Source: Liolophura sinensis (Eukaryota; Mollusca; Polyplacophora; Chitonida; Chitonidae). Taken from it: DNA of 64,000 nt. The DNA lies in the NCBI RefSeq assembly GCF_032854445.1, contig NC_088306.1, positions 27,375,764-27,439,763 on the forward strand, in the 5' to 3' direction. A model generated the notes under the pieces. That model saw only the letters and a program-made list of their open reading frames with translations. It had not been told where the DNA came from and did no database searches. Every line of letters begins with the position of its first letter. Positions within the stretch are counted from its first letter, which is position 1. Position numbers and translations under genes: made by a program. Positions 35,101 through 45,519 of this stretch are shown one piece after another.

Positions 35101-38100
35101 TACAGATATGGCATGTCCGAAAAAAATTTTGATACGACTATAACTGATGTCACCAGAAACAGTGAAACGGAACAGAAAAGTGAAAGCTAAAGAAATCAAT
35201 CCATGAATAAAGCACTGTATTCCAGGTGCCGACTGTAGCCGTGCTGGGGTCAGGTGGGGGTTTCCGGGCTATGGTGGCTTATAGCGGTGTCTTCAAAGCT
35301 CTGAAAGAAACAGGTGTGCTGGACTGTACGTCATATACCGCTGGACTTTCTGGATCAGCCTGGTAAGACATAAGTGGTTGTAAACTAGGCGCTTGTCTGT
35401 ATGTCTTTCTATCTATCTGCTGCAAATTTACGGAAAAATTTATGCACGCATTTGGATGTCATTTTCACACGATTTGGCCTTGAGCCAAGCAGCGGTTCTT
35501 TACGTTTCGGGGTTGATTCTGATCTGGAACTGGATACAGGAATTGTTGAAGCAATTGATTATTCTGCATTTCCAAATATGGCAGAAATGCATATTTTTAC
35601 TTTATTTTGTAATAATGCCTTATCGTCCGTTACTTTTGAATCACAATCTGATCGGTTAGGGTCTGTAACGCTCGTCATTTTCAAACTGTATCTAATACCG
35701 CTTAACCTGGGGTTAGGGGCCGTAAAGGTAGCCATGCCCATTGCATCGGCATGATGCCTTTATGAACAGTTGCAATGAAAGCGCGACTGAGATACTTGTT
35801 TAATTGTTATTTGACATGGAACTCATTCACGGACTACGAATTTGAACTTTGATATGGAATTCATGCCTGGAATATTCATTGTCTGCCCGGCATCATTGAA
35901 AACTGATGACCGCTTCTCTCTTGTGTGTTACCGGCTTTATTTCTTATTTGTATAATTTCTTACATACCTTTGTCTTTGGGAGTTGGTGTTAAACGTTGAT
36001 TTGGAAATGGATCTTGCGATTATCGACTTGGAACGCCTTTTACGGACTACGAATGATATATGAATGTCGGACTTGACGCTTATATTTATAGGCTATTGCC
36101 CCTTTGTTGGAACTGATCATTACAGTCTAGTGGGACAGCTTAGAAATGGACTAATTTGTACATTTAGCGCGCTTGAAAAGCCTTGGTTTATAGTATATGA
36201 AGAATTGAAGCCCATTGAAGCGAGCCTCAACTTTCCTTTCCCATGTTCATTTTGAACCCTACACATATTTGGGCGATGCAATGAGTACCACATCGAACTG
36301 CATCTGGGCTAAAATGAATTGTCATCATTCGGCTCTCCGGACATTTGACTGCGGAATTCGTGACGTCACCGAGATATGTGTAAAATTCAAATAGGACATG
36401 GCAACCGAAAATTTGTTTTCGCTCGATTTTGTTGATTAGCTGTGTAGGGACGGAAAAGTAGAAGAGGACGAAAAGACAAGGATTATTAGAAGGCTAATGA
36501 GACAGAGCTGATAATTAGTCAACCGAACGTATAACTGAGAAATTTGCATGGTCACTTGATTCACATTAAAAATGACAAAATGTTGGTGTTTCTGTCCTAA
36601 CTCGCGTGCTAAACAGTAGGACTGATTTTGTGTCATAAACGTTCATAAATTTCGTCGCAGGTTTCTCTCCAGTCTGTGCTCTCACCCGAAATGGCCGCAA
36701 ATGACGATGGAGGAATTTCAAGAGGAGCTGAAGAACAACATCGATTCGAGTTTGCTGAAGCTGTTGGGAATATCCGAAGTTAGCCGATACATCAGCTGTG
36801 TGATGGACAAGTGGAACAATGGACAGCCAATCAGCTTCACGGATTTCTTTGGCCACCTAGTGGGAGAAACGCTGCTCAAAGATGTAAGTCGAATAACTTG
36901 TATGTGTATTAAGAGCAATGGGGGATCTTTTCCTGCTAATACTGAAAGAATCGTTATTCCCTTACAGTAAATGTGTAATGCGTTGCCAGTTTGCTAACAA
37001 AACATCCTCGTAATGAGAGGAGTGAACATCTGACTGAACAGCATAGGTTCGATTTACATGACAGTTTGCTTACAAAATGTCGTCGTGATGACAGGAGTGA
37101 ACAACTGGCTGAACAGCATAGGTCCGATTTACATGACAGTTTGCTAACAAAATGAACAACTGGCTGAACAGCATAGGTTCGATTTACATGACAGTTTGCT
37201 AACAAAACGTCGTCGTGATGAGAGGAGTGAACAACTGGCTGAACAGCATAGGTTCGATTTACATGACAGTTTGCTAACAAAATGAAAAACTGGCTGAACA
37301 GCATAGGTTCGATTTGCATGACAGTTTGCTAACAAAACGTCGTCGTGATGAGAGGAGTGAACAACTGGCTGAACAGCATAGGTTCGATTTACATGACAGT
37401 TCGCTAACAAAATGAGCAACTGGCTGAACAGCATAGGTTCGATTTACATGACAGTTTGCTAACAAAATGAAAAACTGGCTGAACAGCATAGGTTCGATTT
37501 GCATGACAGTTTGCTAACAAAACGTCGTCGTGATGAGAGGAGTGAACAACTGGCTGAACAGCATAGGTTCGATTTACATGACAGTTCGCTAACAAAATGA
37601 GCAACTGGCTGAACAGCATAGGTTCGATTTACATGACAGTTTGCTAACAAAACGTCGTCGTGATGAGAGGAGTGAACAACTGGCTGAACAGCATAGGTTC
37701 GATTTACATGACAACTTTATGTGGGAAAGACTTACACATTGGACAAATTTACATTAGGCTGACTTAAGTAAATATTGCATGCATCATTCGGCACTTGTAA
37801 AAACGCAGTTTGTCCTTTTGTTATTCGATCAGTCCTTTCTCAGATGCTCGTTATGGAAAGCTGGTTCGTCAATGAATTGAGGTCACTTTACCACGTGACA
37901 GCAATCTAATCTTCGAAATTCCAGATTATTAGTTTTGTGAAAAATAAAGTTCAAGTCTCTATAATTTCAGTACAGATTTTTTGAATTTTTCAAACCATTC
38001 CCCCGAAGAAGTGAGAAGGTGGGTCGTCGGGACGTTTGTGTGACTTTCAGCATGAGTAGCGGCCTCGTTAACTCAAATGGTTGAAGGCTATGGACTATCA

Positions 38101-41100
38101 GGTTATTTATCAGTAAGGTCATGCTTTCGAATCCAACCCTCATTTTTTGCCGTCAGCGGCTTTAAGTCAGGAGATTTTATCAGATACCTGTCGATGTGCG
38201 GTGATTTACTCCAGATTCAATGGGTTTCCCGTAACCTTGCGGTCGTGAAATGTGGAAAATGCTGGCATACGTCGTTAAGCAACAATCAAATAAATACATA
38301 TGAGTAGGCCTGGTATTATTACGGGGCATGACTAAGATGGTATGTTATAAAAGTATGTGTTAGTATGAAGTCATGCACTATCAGAAAATTTCACCTCGAC
38401 CAATTTGCTGAAATTTTGCTAATTTATTCTCAGAGACTTGGCAGTAAACTTACTGACCAGCAGGTCAAACTGGCCGACGGAAGTATCCCGATGCCGCTAT
38501 ACACATGCGTGCACGTGAAGAATGCCGTATCAGCGAAAAGCTTCCAAGGTAAGAATAAGGAAATCATGCTAGCTGGTGATTATTGGCAAGTTATATACCA
38601 TGGTACACGATCTGGTTTAGCTCGACCTTCATCATAGCTGCAAACCTCATACAGTAATTACATCAGTCATATTCATCATCATCATCACCACCACCACCAC
38701 CACCACCACCATCGTCGTCGTCGTCGTCGTCATCATCATCATCATCGTGATCCTTTTCATCGATACCACTTAAGTTGAGTTTTAATAATGGCTGCTCACA
38801 AAGTAAGAGCTGTATTTATTGATAAAAGGAACATTTCATTGATTCAGAATGGATCGAATTCAGCCCTTACGAGATAGGAATGGCAAAGTTCGGTTCGTAC
38901 ATGAAAAGCCGATATTTCGGTAGTAAGTTCTTCATGGGGAAGTTGGCGAAGAAGTATGACGAACCCCCACTTCATTATCTACAAGGTATGCTTCTGTTTA
39001 TTTCTGTCAGCAACAGAGAGGTACGTGGCCAACTGCTTATAGCATTTGTCACACTCGCTATTGAGGTCTTGGTTAGAGGGCCTTCGTGACAATATTCTCA
39101 GGAAATATTATTTACCACTGGGATAAAGCCCAATATAAAAATGAATATATCTGTGAGCCAAGAAAGCCCATTGGCGCTAGGTAAATCCTTTTCTGCCTGC
39201 GTCGTGGATCGTGGTTTTTGTTTTGCATAGGTATTTTTTTTTTACCTCTTTGTACCGTAGCGAAATTAATTTGCTTATAACAAATTTAAATCTGATAGTT
39301 ATATATGCGTCTTTTAATTTGTTATATGAAGTAATTACAAGGTAAGTTCAAAATTACAAATAGCGTTATTGCAATATATGGTGTAAGAAGGACGCTAGAC
39401 TGTTGGGTTCTTTCCTGCAAATTTGGAACCTTCCCACCAACGATTTAAGGTGTCCTGTTGTGACTGTGTAAACCAGACCGATTTTATCATTCCCAAATTA
39501 AGTATTTAAAAGATAGTTCTGTGCAACAAAGAGATAACTCAAAATGCTTTTCTTTGGCTTTCTCTCGGGCTTATCACTCGTTTTTCAATTAATCATCTCA
39601 AATCATATATTGTGATTACGAATCAGTGTATTAATTTTTATGCCAAAGTTTTCGACATCAGTTGCAAATATGGGTTCGTTGCGCTTGCTGTTATGATCAA
39701 CCTTTACTCGTGTAACACCTCAAGTTCGGACACAGTTTTCGCTTCTTTGTTTGTTGGCGATCATAATGTAGCATTCACAGTTCTAACAGCCATTGTTTCT
39801 TTTCCTTTCACAGTTGAATTTTCTAAACTTTACAATCAAATAAATAAAGTATACTTTTCTGTAAAGTACCTTACAGCATATTTTCAATCTTTTGTCGCAG
39901 GTATTTGGGGCAGCGCTTTCTGCATCATGTTTAATCGACTGTTTGATGACAACCGTAATATGGACCCAGTGGAGATGGTCAGAGAGGAAATGGGTAAGTT
40001 CATTTTCTTGGAAAAAAATCTTGGAACGTAGAAGGGATCCCCCAAAACTACATGAATAAAGCCAAATGGCCATTGCAAATGCGCCAGACACCGCCTGAGA
40101 CCGCTGCACTGTTTCTCTTTACACAAAATCGTTCTAATTTTCTTGTGTTGATCGTTGTTTTGGAAATTGGTGTTACAATTATTGGCCTTGAACATCCATT
40201 ATTGTATGGTATAGGGATGTGTGTTTCGACTTCTAGACCCAAATTAATTCACTTTGGTGTGTGGTGTGGTGTTCTTTCCTCCATTGCGATGGGTTTTTAA
40301 AATTTTTTTTTATGGCATACTGGTATGGGGCGAAATCCTGCCATACATTAATTAAGTGTTCCTTAGTTTTGAAACACCATAGGACTGAAAAGCATTTCTG
40401 GAGCATTTTTTTTTTGTTCCCTTACATGTGCGCTAGACAGGCTAATTTGTCTTACAAAACGGCCGCCACGGGAAATTTATTAACTTCGCTCGGCTATCAG
40501 TGAAAGAATCTTACGGGCGATATTGTGGTTACAGAAAAGGAGTTGGAGAAAGAAGCTGCACTTAGCGACGGGAGTGGAGATGAGGCCGATGATGATGATG
40601 ATGACATTGATGATGGTCCAAGCTCAGCGAAGACTGCGAAGCGTGGAAAGAAGAAGCAGAAGGATCCCGAGGAAGAAAATGGTGGATACTGGTCGGACTG
40701 GTTCAAAGATCTCGTCGATAGGTGAGAACAATAACAAGAAGAAGTACTACAACTGTGATTCATAATTTGATGAAGTGTCTTAAACTCTCTGCCAATCTTT
40801 AGTTCTGGATCGGTAACGTCTAATTTACTGCAATTAACGTCACTGCATATATTTTTACTCATAATTCTGCTTTACGCCATGGTACTAGGGAGAGTCTAAT
40901 TTGCTTCTATTTAAGCATTTACATAAACAGTTAGATTAAAACCCTAAATTGACAAGAGGCTGTATATTTCACGGGTTACTTGTGATTATTTGCTTACATG
41001 ACAATATGTGTATCACACTGTCGTCGATATCGAGACATTAAGTGATTTATTTTCAGCAATAAGTACAAGCTCCTGAGCACGCGCACAGGTCGCGCAGGCG

Positions 41101-43525
41101 TGATACACAACTTCCTGAGAGGGATTGCCTTAAAAGAGGAAGACGAGGAAACAGAGAGTAATGACGATGAGGAGCCAGGTTCGTTGAATCTAACTGTAAA
41201 GAAAGTAATCTCTGTCTGTCTTTGGCCTATTCTTCGGTTTTTGTCCACAACCATTCATCCATTCGGTGCCTCAGAAGTATCCCACCAATGCTGTCGCTGT
41301 GAGTTCAAGTTCACCTTATGCAGGCTTCTTCTCCTACCGTTCGTGGGAAAGCCTTTCAGCAACCCTCTGAGGGTATTGAGTTTCCGCTGGACTCTGCTCA
41401 GTTTCCTCCCACCATAATGCTGGCCGCCATCGTATAAGTGAAATATTCTTTAGCATAACACCAAATAAATAAATAAATAAATAAATAAATAAATACTATC
41501 CTGTTCACATTTGCCTGGTGTATTGTTGCATGAAGACCTAAGAAATTACAGTGCCGAGTATCAAAAAATTTCGTTTGCAAATTAGGCAATGATTACAAAT
41601 CTATGCAAGGGCGAGAGTCTACACAGTACGTATCTTCCTCACGTCTAGAAAAGGGCTTAGTAACAGCCAAACAGTTTCCACCTTTTCAGCCGGCACTGCC
41701 TTCGACATGCTGGGTTTTTACACAATGCTCACATCCCTCATGTCTAAAATATGTTTGAATGCGGGGTACATTTCCAGTGAAATAAATAATACAGTTTTCA
41801 TCCAACTGTCCGATTTATCACTGGTAATTGACATGACTAACCAGAGACTTCTATCTTCTTAATTCCAGGCGAGACTAACGGTAACAAAAGGGTGTTTTCC
41901 ACCCATATTAGGAAGCAGTTCGTAGTGGACGCAGGGCTGACGTTCAACTCCCCTTACCCTGTCGTGCTGAGGAAGGCCCGAGGGGTCGACCTCATCCTGT
42001 CGTTTGACTTCAGCGGTAGACCCAGCGATGATGCCCAGCCTCTCAAGGTACATATTACATAACCTGTAATGGAAGGCAGGCACTTATTGACCTATGGTGA
42101 AGCGCAAAAGAACCTTTACAGTATAATGGTCACATTTCCTGGATAGACTGTCGCCCAGTTTTATGACCTATAGTTGTCAACGGTTTACTCTCAAAAAATA
42201 ATCTGTAGTTGTGGTGATACTAGAATGAGTTGAGTTATGGCACCAGATTGTTTTATTTCATATACTGCACATATTCTATTATGCAAGCTCTTAACGGCTC
42301 CTCGTCGTGATATGTCTGACAAAATGTTCATTTATTTGGTTATGTTTGACTGACAATCCCATTGGTAGCCGCTAGGTTTATGGGTGAAAGAAACCGTAAC
42401 CCCAGAGTAAACCACTGCCCTTCACAGGTACCTGACAAAATTCCTTACTTAAAGCCGCAGACGGAGGTTGGAACAAAAAGTCATGTGTTGGTGCAAATTT
42501 TACTACAGTTTAATTAATCATTCAAATCAATCTAATTTAAAGGAGCTCAAGTTGGCGGAAAAATGGGCAAAACGCAACGGTATTCCTTTTCCGCCAATCA
42601 ACAAAGGCGTCTATGAAGAAGAAGGAATGAAAGAGTTGTACATCTTCAGCGATCCTACCGACCCTAAATGTCCCGTCGTCCTTCACTTCACCCTGGTCAA
42701 CCTGGACTTCCGGAAGTATAAGGCACCAGGTAAGATTTTCATCGACCGGTATGTAGATTGTAGTCCGATTCAAGCTGGAGTAAAGACACTACCGATTGTT
42801 CTTTGACATTATCATTTATTTATGTATTTATCCGGTGTTTAACACCGTACTCAAAGTTGTTTCGCTTATTTGACTTGGAGAAAGAATTCCTTGCTCTTTA
42901 GTTAACATGGAGCAAGTATATATGAGCTGTTGTTCGGTGCCTCACCACCTATAGATGGTCAGGTGTTTCCACCTATCACCATGCTGTCCGCCGTCGTATA
43001 TGTGAAATATTCTTGAGTACGGTGTAAAACACCAATCAAATCAAATCGTACTACTGAGCAAAATGGAAAATCGCCATTGTTTTTTGCATACCGGTACGTA
43101 TTTATTGTGTTATTTTTCATAATGTGGCGAAGAAAAAGTCAGAGCATTGCTACTTTTTCAAAGGGTTGCAGTACTTATATCTGTGCCTGTTTCCTGTGTC
43201 AGTTTCTTTATTGATTCGGAAGAAATCTTTTTTTATACTACGACTACGTTCATGCCATCTTTGTATTGTTTCGTGAATGTCTTCACCAAAGTATTTTTCG
43301 TTTATGCTTGGGCCACTAGGTGTCCCAAGGGAGACTACTGAAGAGAAAGAATTCGCGGAGTTCGCCGTCTTTGACGATCCTGAAGCCCCGTATTCCACGT
43401 TTAACTTCACCTACACCCACAAGGCGTTTGATCGGTTATCTCAGCTGATGGAATTCAATACACTCAACCACCTGAAGGAGATCAAAGAGGCCATTACAGA
43501 GGCTGTCCAGAGGAAACGAAAATAA
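29119..43525 (+). CDS. PLA2G4A-like: Cytosolic phospholipase A2, group IVA type (plus-strand paralogue), 16 exons, 707 aa
   Basis: Calcium-dependent cytosolic lipase that releases fatty acid (typically arachidonate) from the sn-2 position of membrane phospholipids. Coding exons: 29119-29142, 30581-30659, 31988-32134, 32761-32876, 33978-34015, 34330-34462, 35226-35362, 36661-36883, 38434-38548, 38848-38985, 39901-39993, 40535-40721, 41057-41178, 41869-42047, 42543-42729, 43320-43525; the sum is 2,124 nt, in frame throughout. The C2 domain spans residues 1 to about 125 with calcium ligands Asp36, Thr37, Asp39, Asp89 and Asn91. The catalytic domain has GSGGGFR (Arg193), GLSGS (nucleophile Ser221) and VDAG (Asp538), and an acidic/basic linker lies in exon 12. 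Exon 1 (eight codons) is inferred from a well-placed ATG and a GTT|GTGAGT donor. Weak splice sites: GTTCGT donors after exons 6 and 13, and an AAG acceptor at exon 15. It is tail-to-tail with the paralogue at 50,324-64,000. Confidence 0.9.
29670..30520 (+). repeat. Degenerate ~97-bp tandem repeat in intron 1, interrupted by SINE-B
   Basis: A unit with GGTGTGGAATGTCAC, GTGTCCATAGAATGCTGTGT, GAGAGGGTATAGCGGCACTGG and GTGGCGTCTTGTACAAAGT recurs about five times. SINE-B at 29,909-30,234 splits one unit and is flanked by GGTGTTCATAG on both sides. Confidence 0.75.
29909..30234 (-). repeat. SINE-B, complete insertion with 11-bp target-site duplication
   Basis: The 326-bp element is flanked by perfect GGTGTTCATAG copies at 29,898-29,908 and 30,235-30,245. 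The left end has the GAGTGAGTGAGTGATTGGGG tail (3' end on the minus strand). The right end has a short head region with GGATTGATCCTAGATCTACC. These boundaries define SINE-B, which the other copies lack. Confidence 0.85.
30645..31510 (+). repeat. 51-bp minisatellite beginning at the exon-2 splice donor of cPLA2
   Basis: About 17 copies of a 51-bp unit that contains GGGTGAGTATAAGTATATGG, GATATAGATAAATATAAGG and ATGTGGGGATAT. The first GTGAGTATAAG is the exon-2 donor itself (30,660). The last 16 exonic bases match the corresponding 16 bases of the unit at 13 positions, so the array appears to include the exon edge. A degenerate continuation runs to about 31,730. The 17-codon period leaves frames open on both strands, but these are repeat artefacts. 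Confidence 0.95.
32155..32400 (+). repeat. 34-bp minisatellite in intron 3, about seven copies
   Basis: The unit contains AATAATTACATCGCGTCTTA followed by CCAAATACCTACAA, period 34 bp, beginning about 20 nt after the exon-3 donor. Copies vary at ACC/ATC and CGC/CAC. Confidence 0.95.
34733..34940 (-). repeat. Dispersed element C in intron 6 of cPLA2
   Basis: Contains GCAGCGACGACACCGTAATA, GCCAAATGGTTACACGTAAC, ACCGGTGAATTGCGACTTCA, TTTTATTCTATAACTATTCA and CTCTTAGCACCGTAGTTTCA in the family order. It carries one module. Confidence 0.65.
36985..37715 (+). repeat. Higher-order tandem repeat in intron 8 (75-bp and 55-bp units)
   Basis: The core TGGCTGAACAGCATAGGTTC, GATTTACATGACAGTTTGCT, AACAAAA is followed either by CGTCGTCGTGATGAGAGGAG (long, about 75-bp unit) or directly by ATGARCAAC (short, about 55-bp unit). 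Long and short units occur in mixed order with a repeated long-short-short pattern, indicating duplication of multi-unit blocks. No exon similarity is seen. Confidence 0.9.
38050..38300 (+). repeat. SINE-C: tRNA-derived SINE in intron 8
   Basis: The head has TTAACTCAAATGGTTGAAGG (box A-like) and GCTTTCGAATCCAACC (box B-like). The tail is AATGCTGGCATACGTCGTTA followed by AGCAACAATCAAATAAATA. The tail resembles the 3' end of SINE-A although the head differs, as expected for SINE families sharing a 3' module. Confidence 0.6.
38675..38748 (+). repeat. CAT/CAC/CGT triplet microsatellite in intron 9
   Basis: A compound run of CAT, then CAC, then CGT, then CAT triplets about 100 nt before exon 10. 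It is simple sequence and likely length-polymorphic. Confidence 0.95.
40860..41035 (+). repeat. Dispersed element C in intron 12 of cPLA2
   Basis: Opposite orientation to the 15.1-kb copy. It begins CTGCTTTACGCCATGGTACT, then AGATTAAAACCCTAAATTGA, CAAGAGGCTGTATATTTCAC and TCACACTGTCGTCG. It ends just before exon 13. Confidence 0.6.
41230..41500 (+). repeat. SINE-A in intron 13, with AAAT tail
   Basis: Has a degraded head (CACCAATGCTGTCGCTGTGA, GTTCAAG), the body CTCTGCTCAGTTTCCTCCCA, the 3' block GTATAAGTGAAATATTCTTT and a terminal AAAT run at 41,462-41,497. It begins about 50 nt after the exon-13 donor. Confidence 0.75.
42318..42455 (-). repeat. SINE-D remnant in intron 14
   Basis: Shares TTTATTTGGTTATGTTTGAC, GGGTGAAAGAAACCGTAACC and AGAGTAAACCACTGCCCTTC with the SINE-D copies near 28.4 and 49.1 kb. 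Heavily diverged. Confidence 0.45.
42815..43045. repeat. Two facing SINE-A fragments in intron 15
   Basis: 42,818-42,880 is a reverse 3' fragment (GGTGTTTAACACCGTACTCA) and 42,955-43,045 a forward 3' fragment (GTATATGTGAAATATTCTTG, ACGGTGTAAAACACCAATCA). Together they form an imperfect inverted repeat around the linker. Confidence 0.65.
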
Positions 43526-44640
43526 CTTTAAGGAATCGGGCGAATTAATCTTCTTCAAGCTTAAGACCTTATGAAACAGAGAACATTTGAGTGAATAACC
43601 TAAGAATCAACGTTAAATTGTTTAGATATATTAATAATGGGAAGCAATGCCGAGTGAAGGCTCATGGAAGAAGATACGTGTAGTAATGTCGTGCGATCTG
43701 GATGTTGTCTAAGGGAAGATATGTTTATATCACTGAGATCATACCCCTTATAGCGCATGTGCCGCTTTTAGCGCTTGCTTTACATCACTGCCACGACTAG
43801 ACAGGCTTGACATTTGGAGCCTGTGTAAAGCACGTCCTCAAGTTTAGGTTTAATCCTACCACTGTTGTCCCTTGGCGGAACTACATGTATCTAATCAGCA
43901 TTCATCCACAAGTTGTTCACTTGTAGGTTGGATTATGCTGTGCATACTTTAGGTATAAATTTCGTCCATGACTAACTTCTCCATTTTTCCTGATTCTGAG
44001 AGTTCACTGTTGACTTTAGACAGGTGTTTTGAGGTTTGCTTGGAACATGGGATGATACTGGAAAATTGTAAGTTTCAGCAGCGAAAATAATATTTTGTAA
44101 CATTTATTTCCCTCTATAAATGCACTTTTGTGGGTGAAATTTGAGGTCATTTAGGCTATGTTCCACAGCTTTTCTTGTAGTGATACTCAACATGATTGTA
44201 GTCTCTAGTTTAGTTTTGTTTGTCATTGTTGTTTTACGGATCAGACATACTGTCAGTGTCTGACAATAAGCACAAAAAATACAAGACGAAATATACATGT
44301 TATGTGTCATTTAATTGTTGAACACCGACAGTTTGAGCCCGACTATGTATTAGAAAAAGTTGTTTTTATTACATTGCATTTATTGATGACCTGAATTAAG
44401 TGGGTCAGATTGTACCTAATAAATGCAAATCAATATAACGCATGAGTAGTGGCCTTTTTATCCGGTACATTAACTGTAGGGGATGGGTTTATTTTGTCTA
44501 TAATGATTACGAATTAGTGATAAGAGATTTTGACTCAGAAAAAAATGTATATAAAATAAGTTCTCGAAACTTTTTCAGATGTGATGTTGTTCACATAAGA
44601 CGAAACAAAGTTCCGATAAATTGATTTAGGTGACGGTCTG
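43526..44640. other. Presumed 3' UTR and flank of the plus-strand cPLA2 gene
   Basis: AT-rich, no repeats recognised. The first good AATAAA in the sense direction is at 44,418-44,423 (CCTAATAAATGC). This would give a 3' UTR of roughly 0.9 kb if it is the one used. Confidence 0.35.
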
Positions 44641-44649
44641 CTATTTTTT

Positions 44650-45225
44650 TAACCTAATTCTGCTTAAGCCATGGTGCTAGGGGGCGTGTAACATGAACAG
44701 CTAGAATAAAACCCTGATTGAGGTAAACGGACAGGAGGCTGTATTTCATCGGTTACGTGTGACCCTTTGCAGCGACGATCACACTAGCTCTGGTTTTACT
44801 TTCTACGCTCTGCGTCTATCACACTGTCGTCGCCGCTCTGGTTTTACTTTCTACGCTCTGCCTCTATCACACTGTCGTTGCTGCTCTGGTTTTACTCTCT
44901 GTGCTGTGCGTTTATCACACTGTCGTCGCTGCTCTGGTTTTACTCTCCATGCTGTGCGTTTATCACACTGTCGTCGCTGCTGTGGTTTTGCACTCCATGC
45001 TGTACGTCTATCACATTGTCGTTGCTGCTCTGGTTTTACTCTCCATGCAGAACATGTATCACACTGTTGTCGCTGCTGTGGTTTTACTCTCCATGCTGTA
45101 CGTCTATCACACTGTCGTGGCTGCTCTGGTTTTACTCTCTATGCTGTACGTCTGTCACACTGTCGTGGCTGCTCTGGTTTTACTCTCTATGGTATACGTC
45201 TTTAATTATATGGCGATAGCCCAAA
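44650..45225 (+). repeat. Dispersed element C with its 48-bp module expanded to about nine copies
   Basis: The left part (44,650-44,790) is an ordinary element C: TTAAGCCATGGTGCTAGGGG, AGAATAAAACCCTGATTGAG, TTCATCGGTTACGTGTGACC. A 48-bp unit with TCACACTGTCGTCGCTGCTC and TGGTTTTACTCTCCATGCTG then repeats about nine times to 45,190. The array ends in TATACGTCTTTAATTATATG, the normal element terminus found after a single module near 15.1 kb. Confidence 0.85.
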
Positions 45226-45519
45226 TAAGCACTCCCTTACAGTGGCTCATTCTGATCACTAGCTCTGCTAGGCACTATCGCAAGGCAAAGGAAAAAATTT
45301 AAATATGTATTTGTTATCTATCTTGCAAGGATGAAGCATCTTTAAAAAATATCCTGGATCCGTGTCCAGATATGGATCACCATCACAATATAACACATCT
45401 ATGCTTAGCCCAAAGCCAAGCCGACTGTGAACACAAATTTATTTTATTAAATTTGATATTTAAGTTGCCGACCGGAAGACAGACAGACGGAAAAACGGAC
45501 AGGCAGACAGACGTGTAAT

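Noticed and set aside
37144..37650. Minus-strand Cys-rich repeat frames
   Set aside because: They come from the tandem array in intron 8 of cPLA2. They break whenever the unit order changes and have no start or domain.
44759..45302. Overlapping plus-strand frames of 113-148 codons with Cys/His-rich repeats
   Set aside because: All lie in the 48-bp array of element C and result from its period being a multiple of three.
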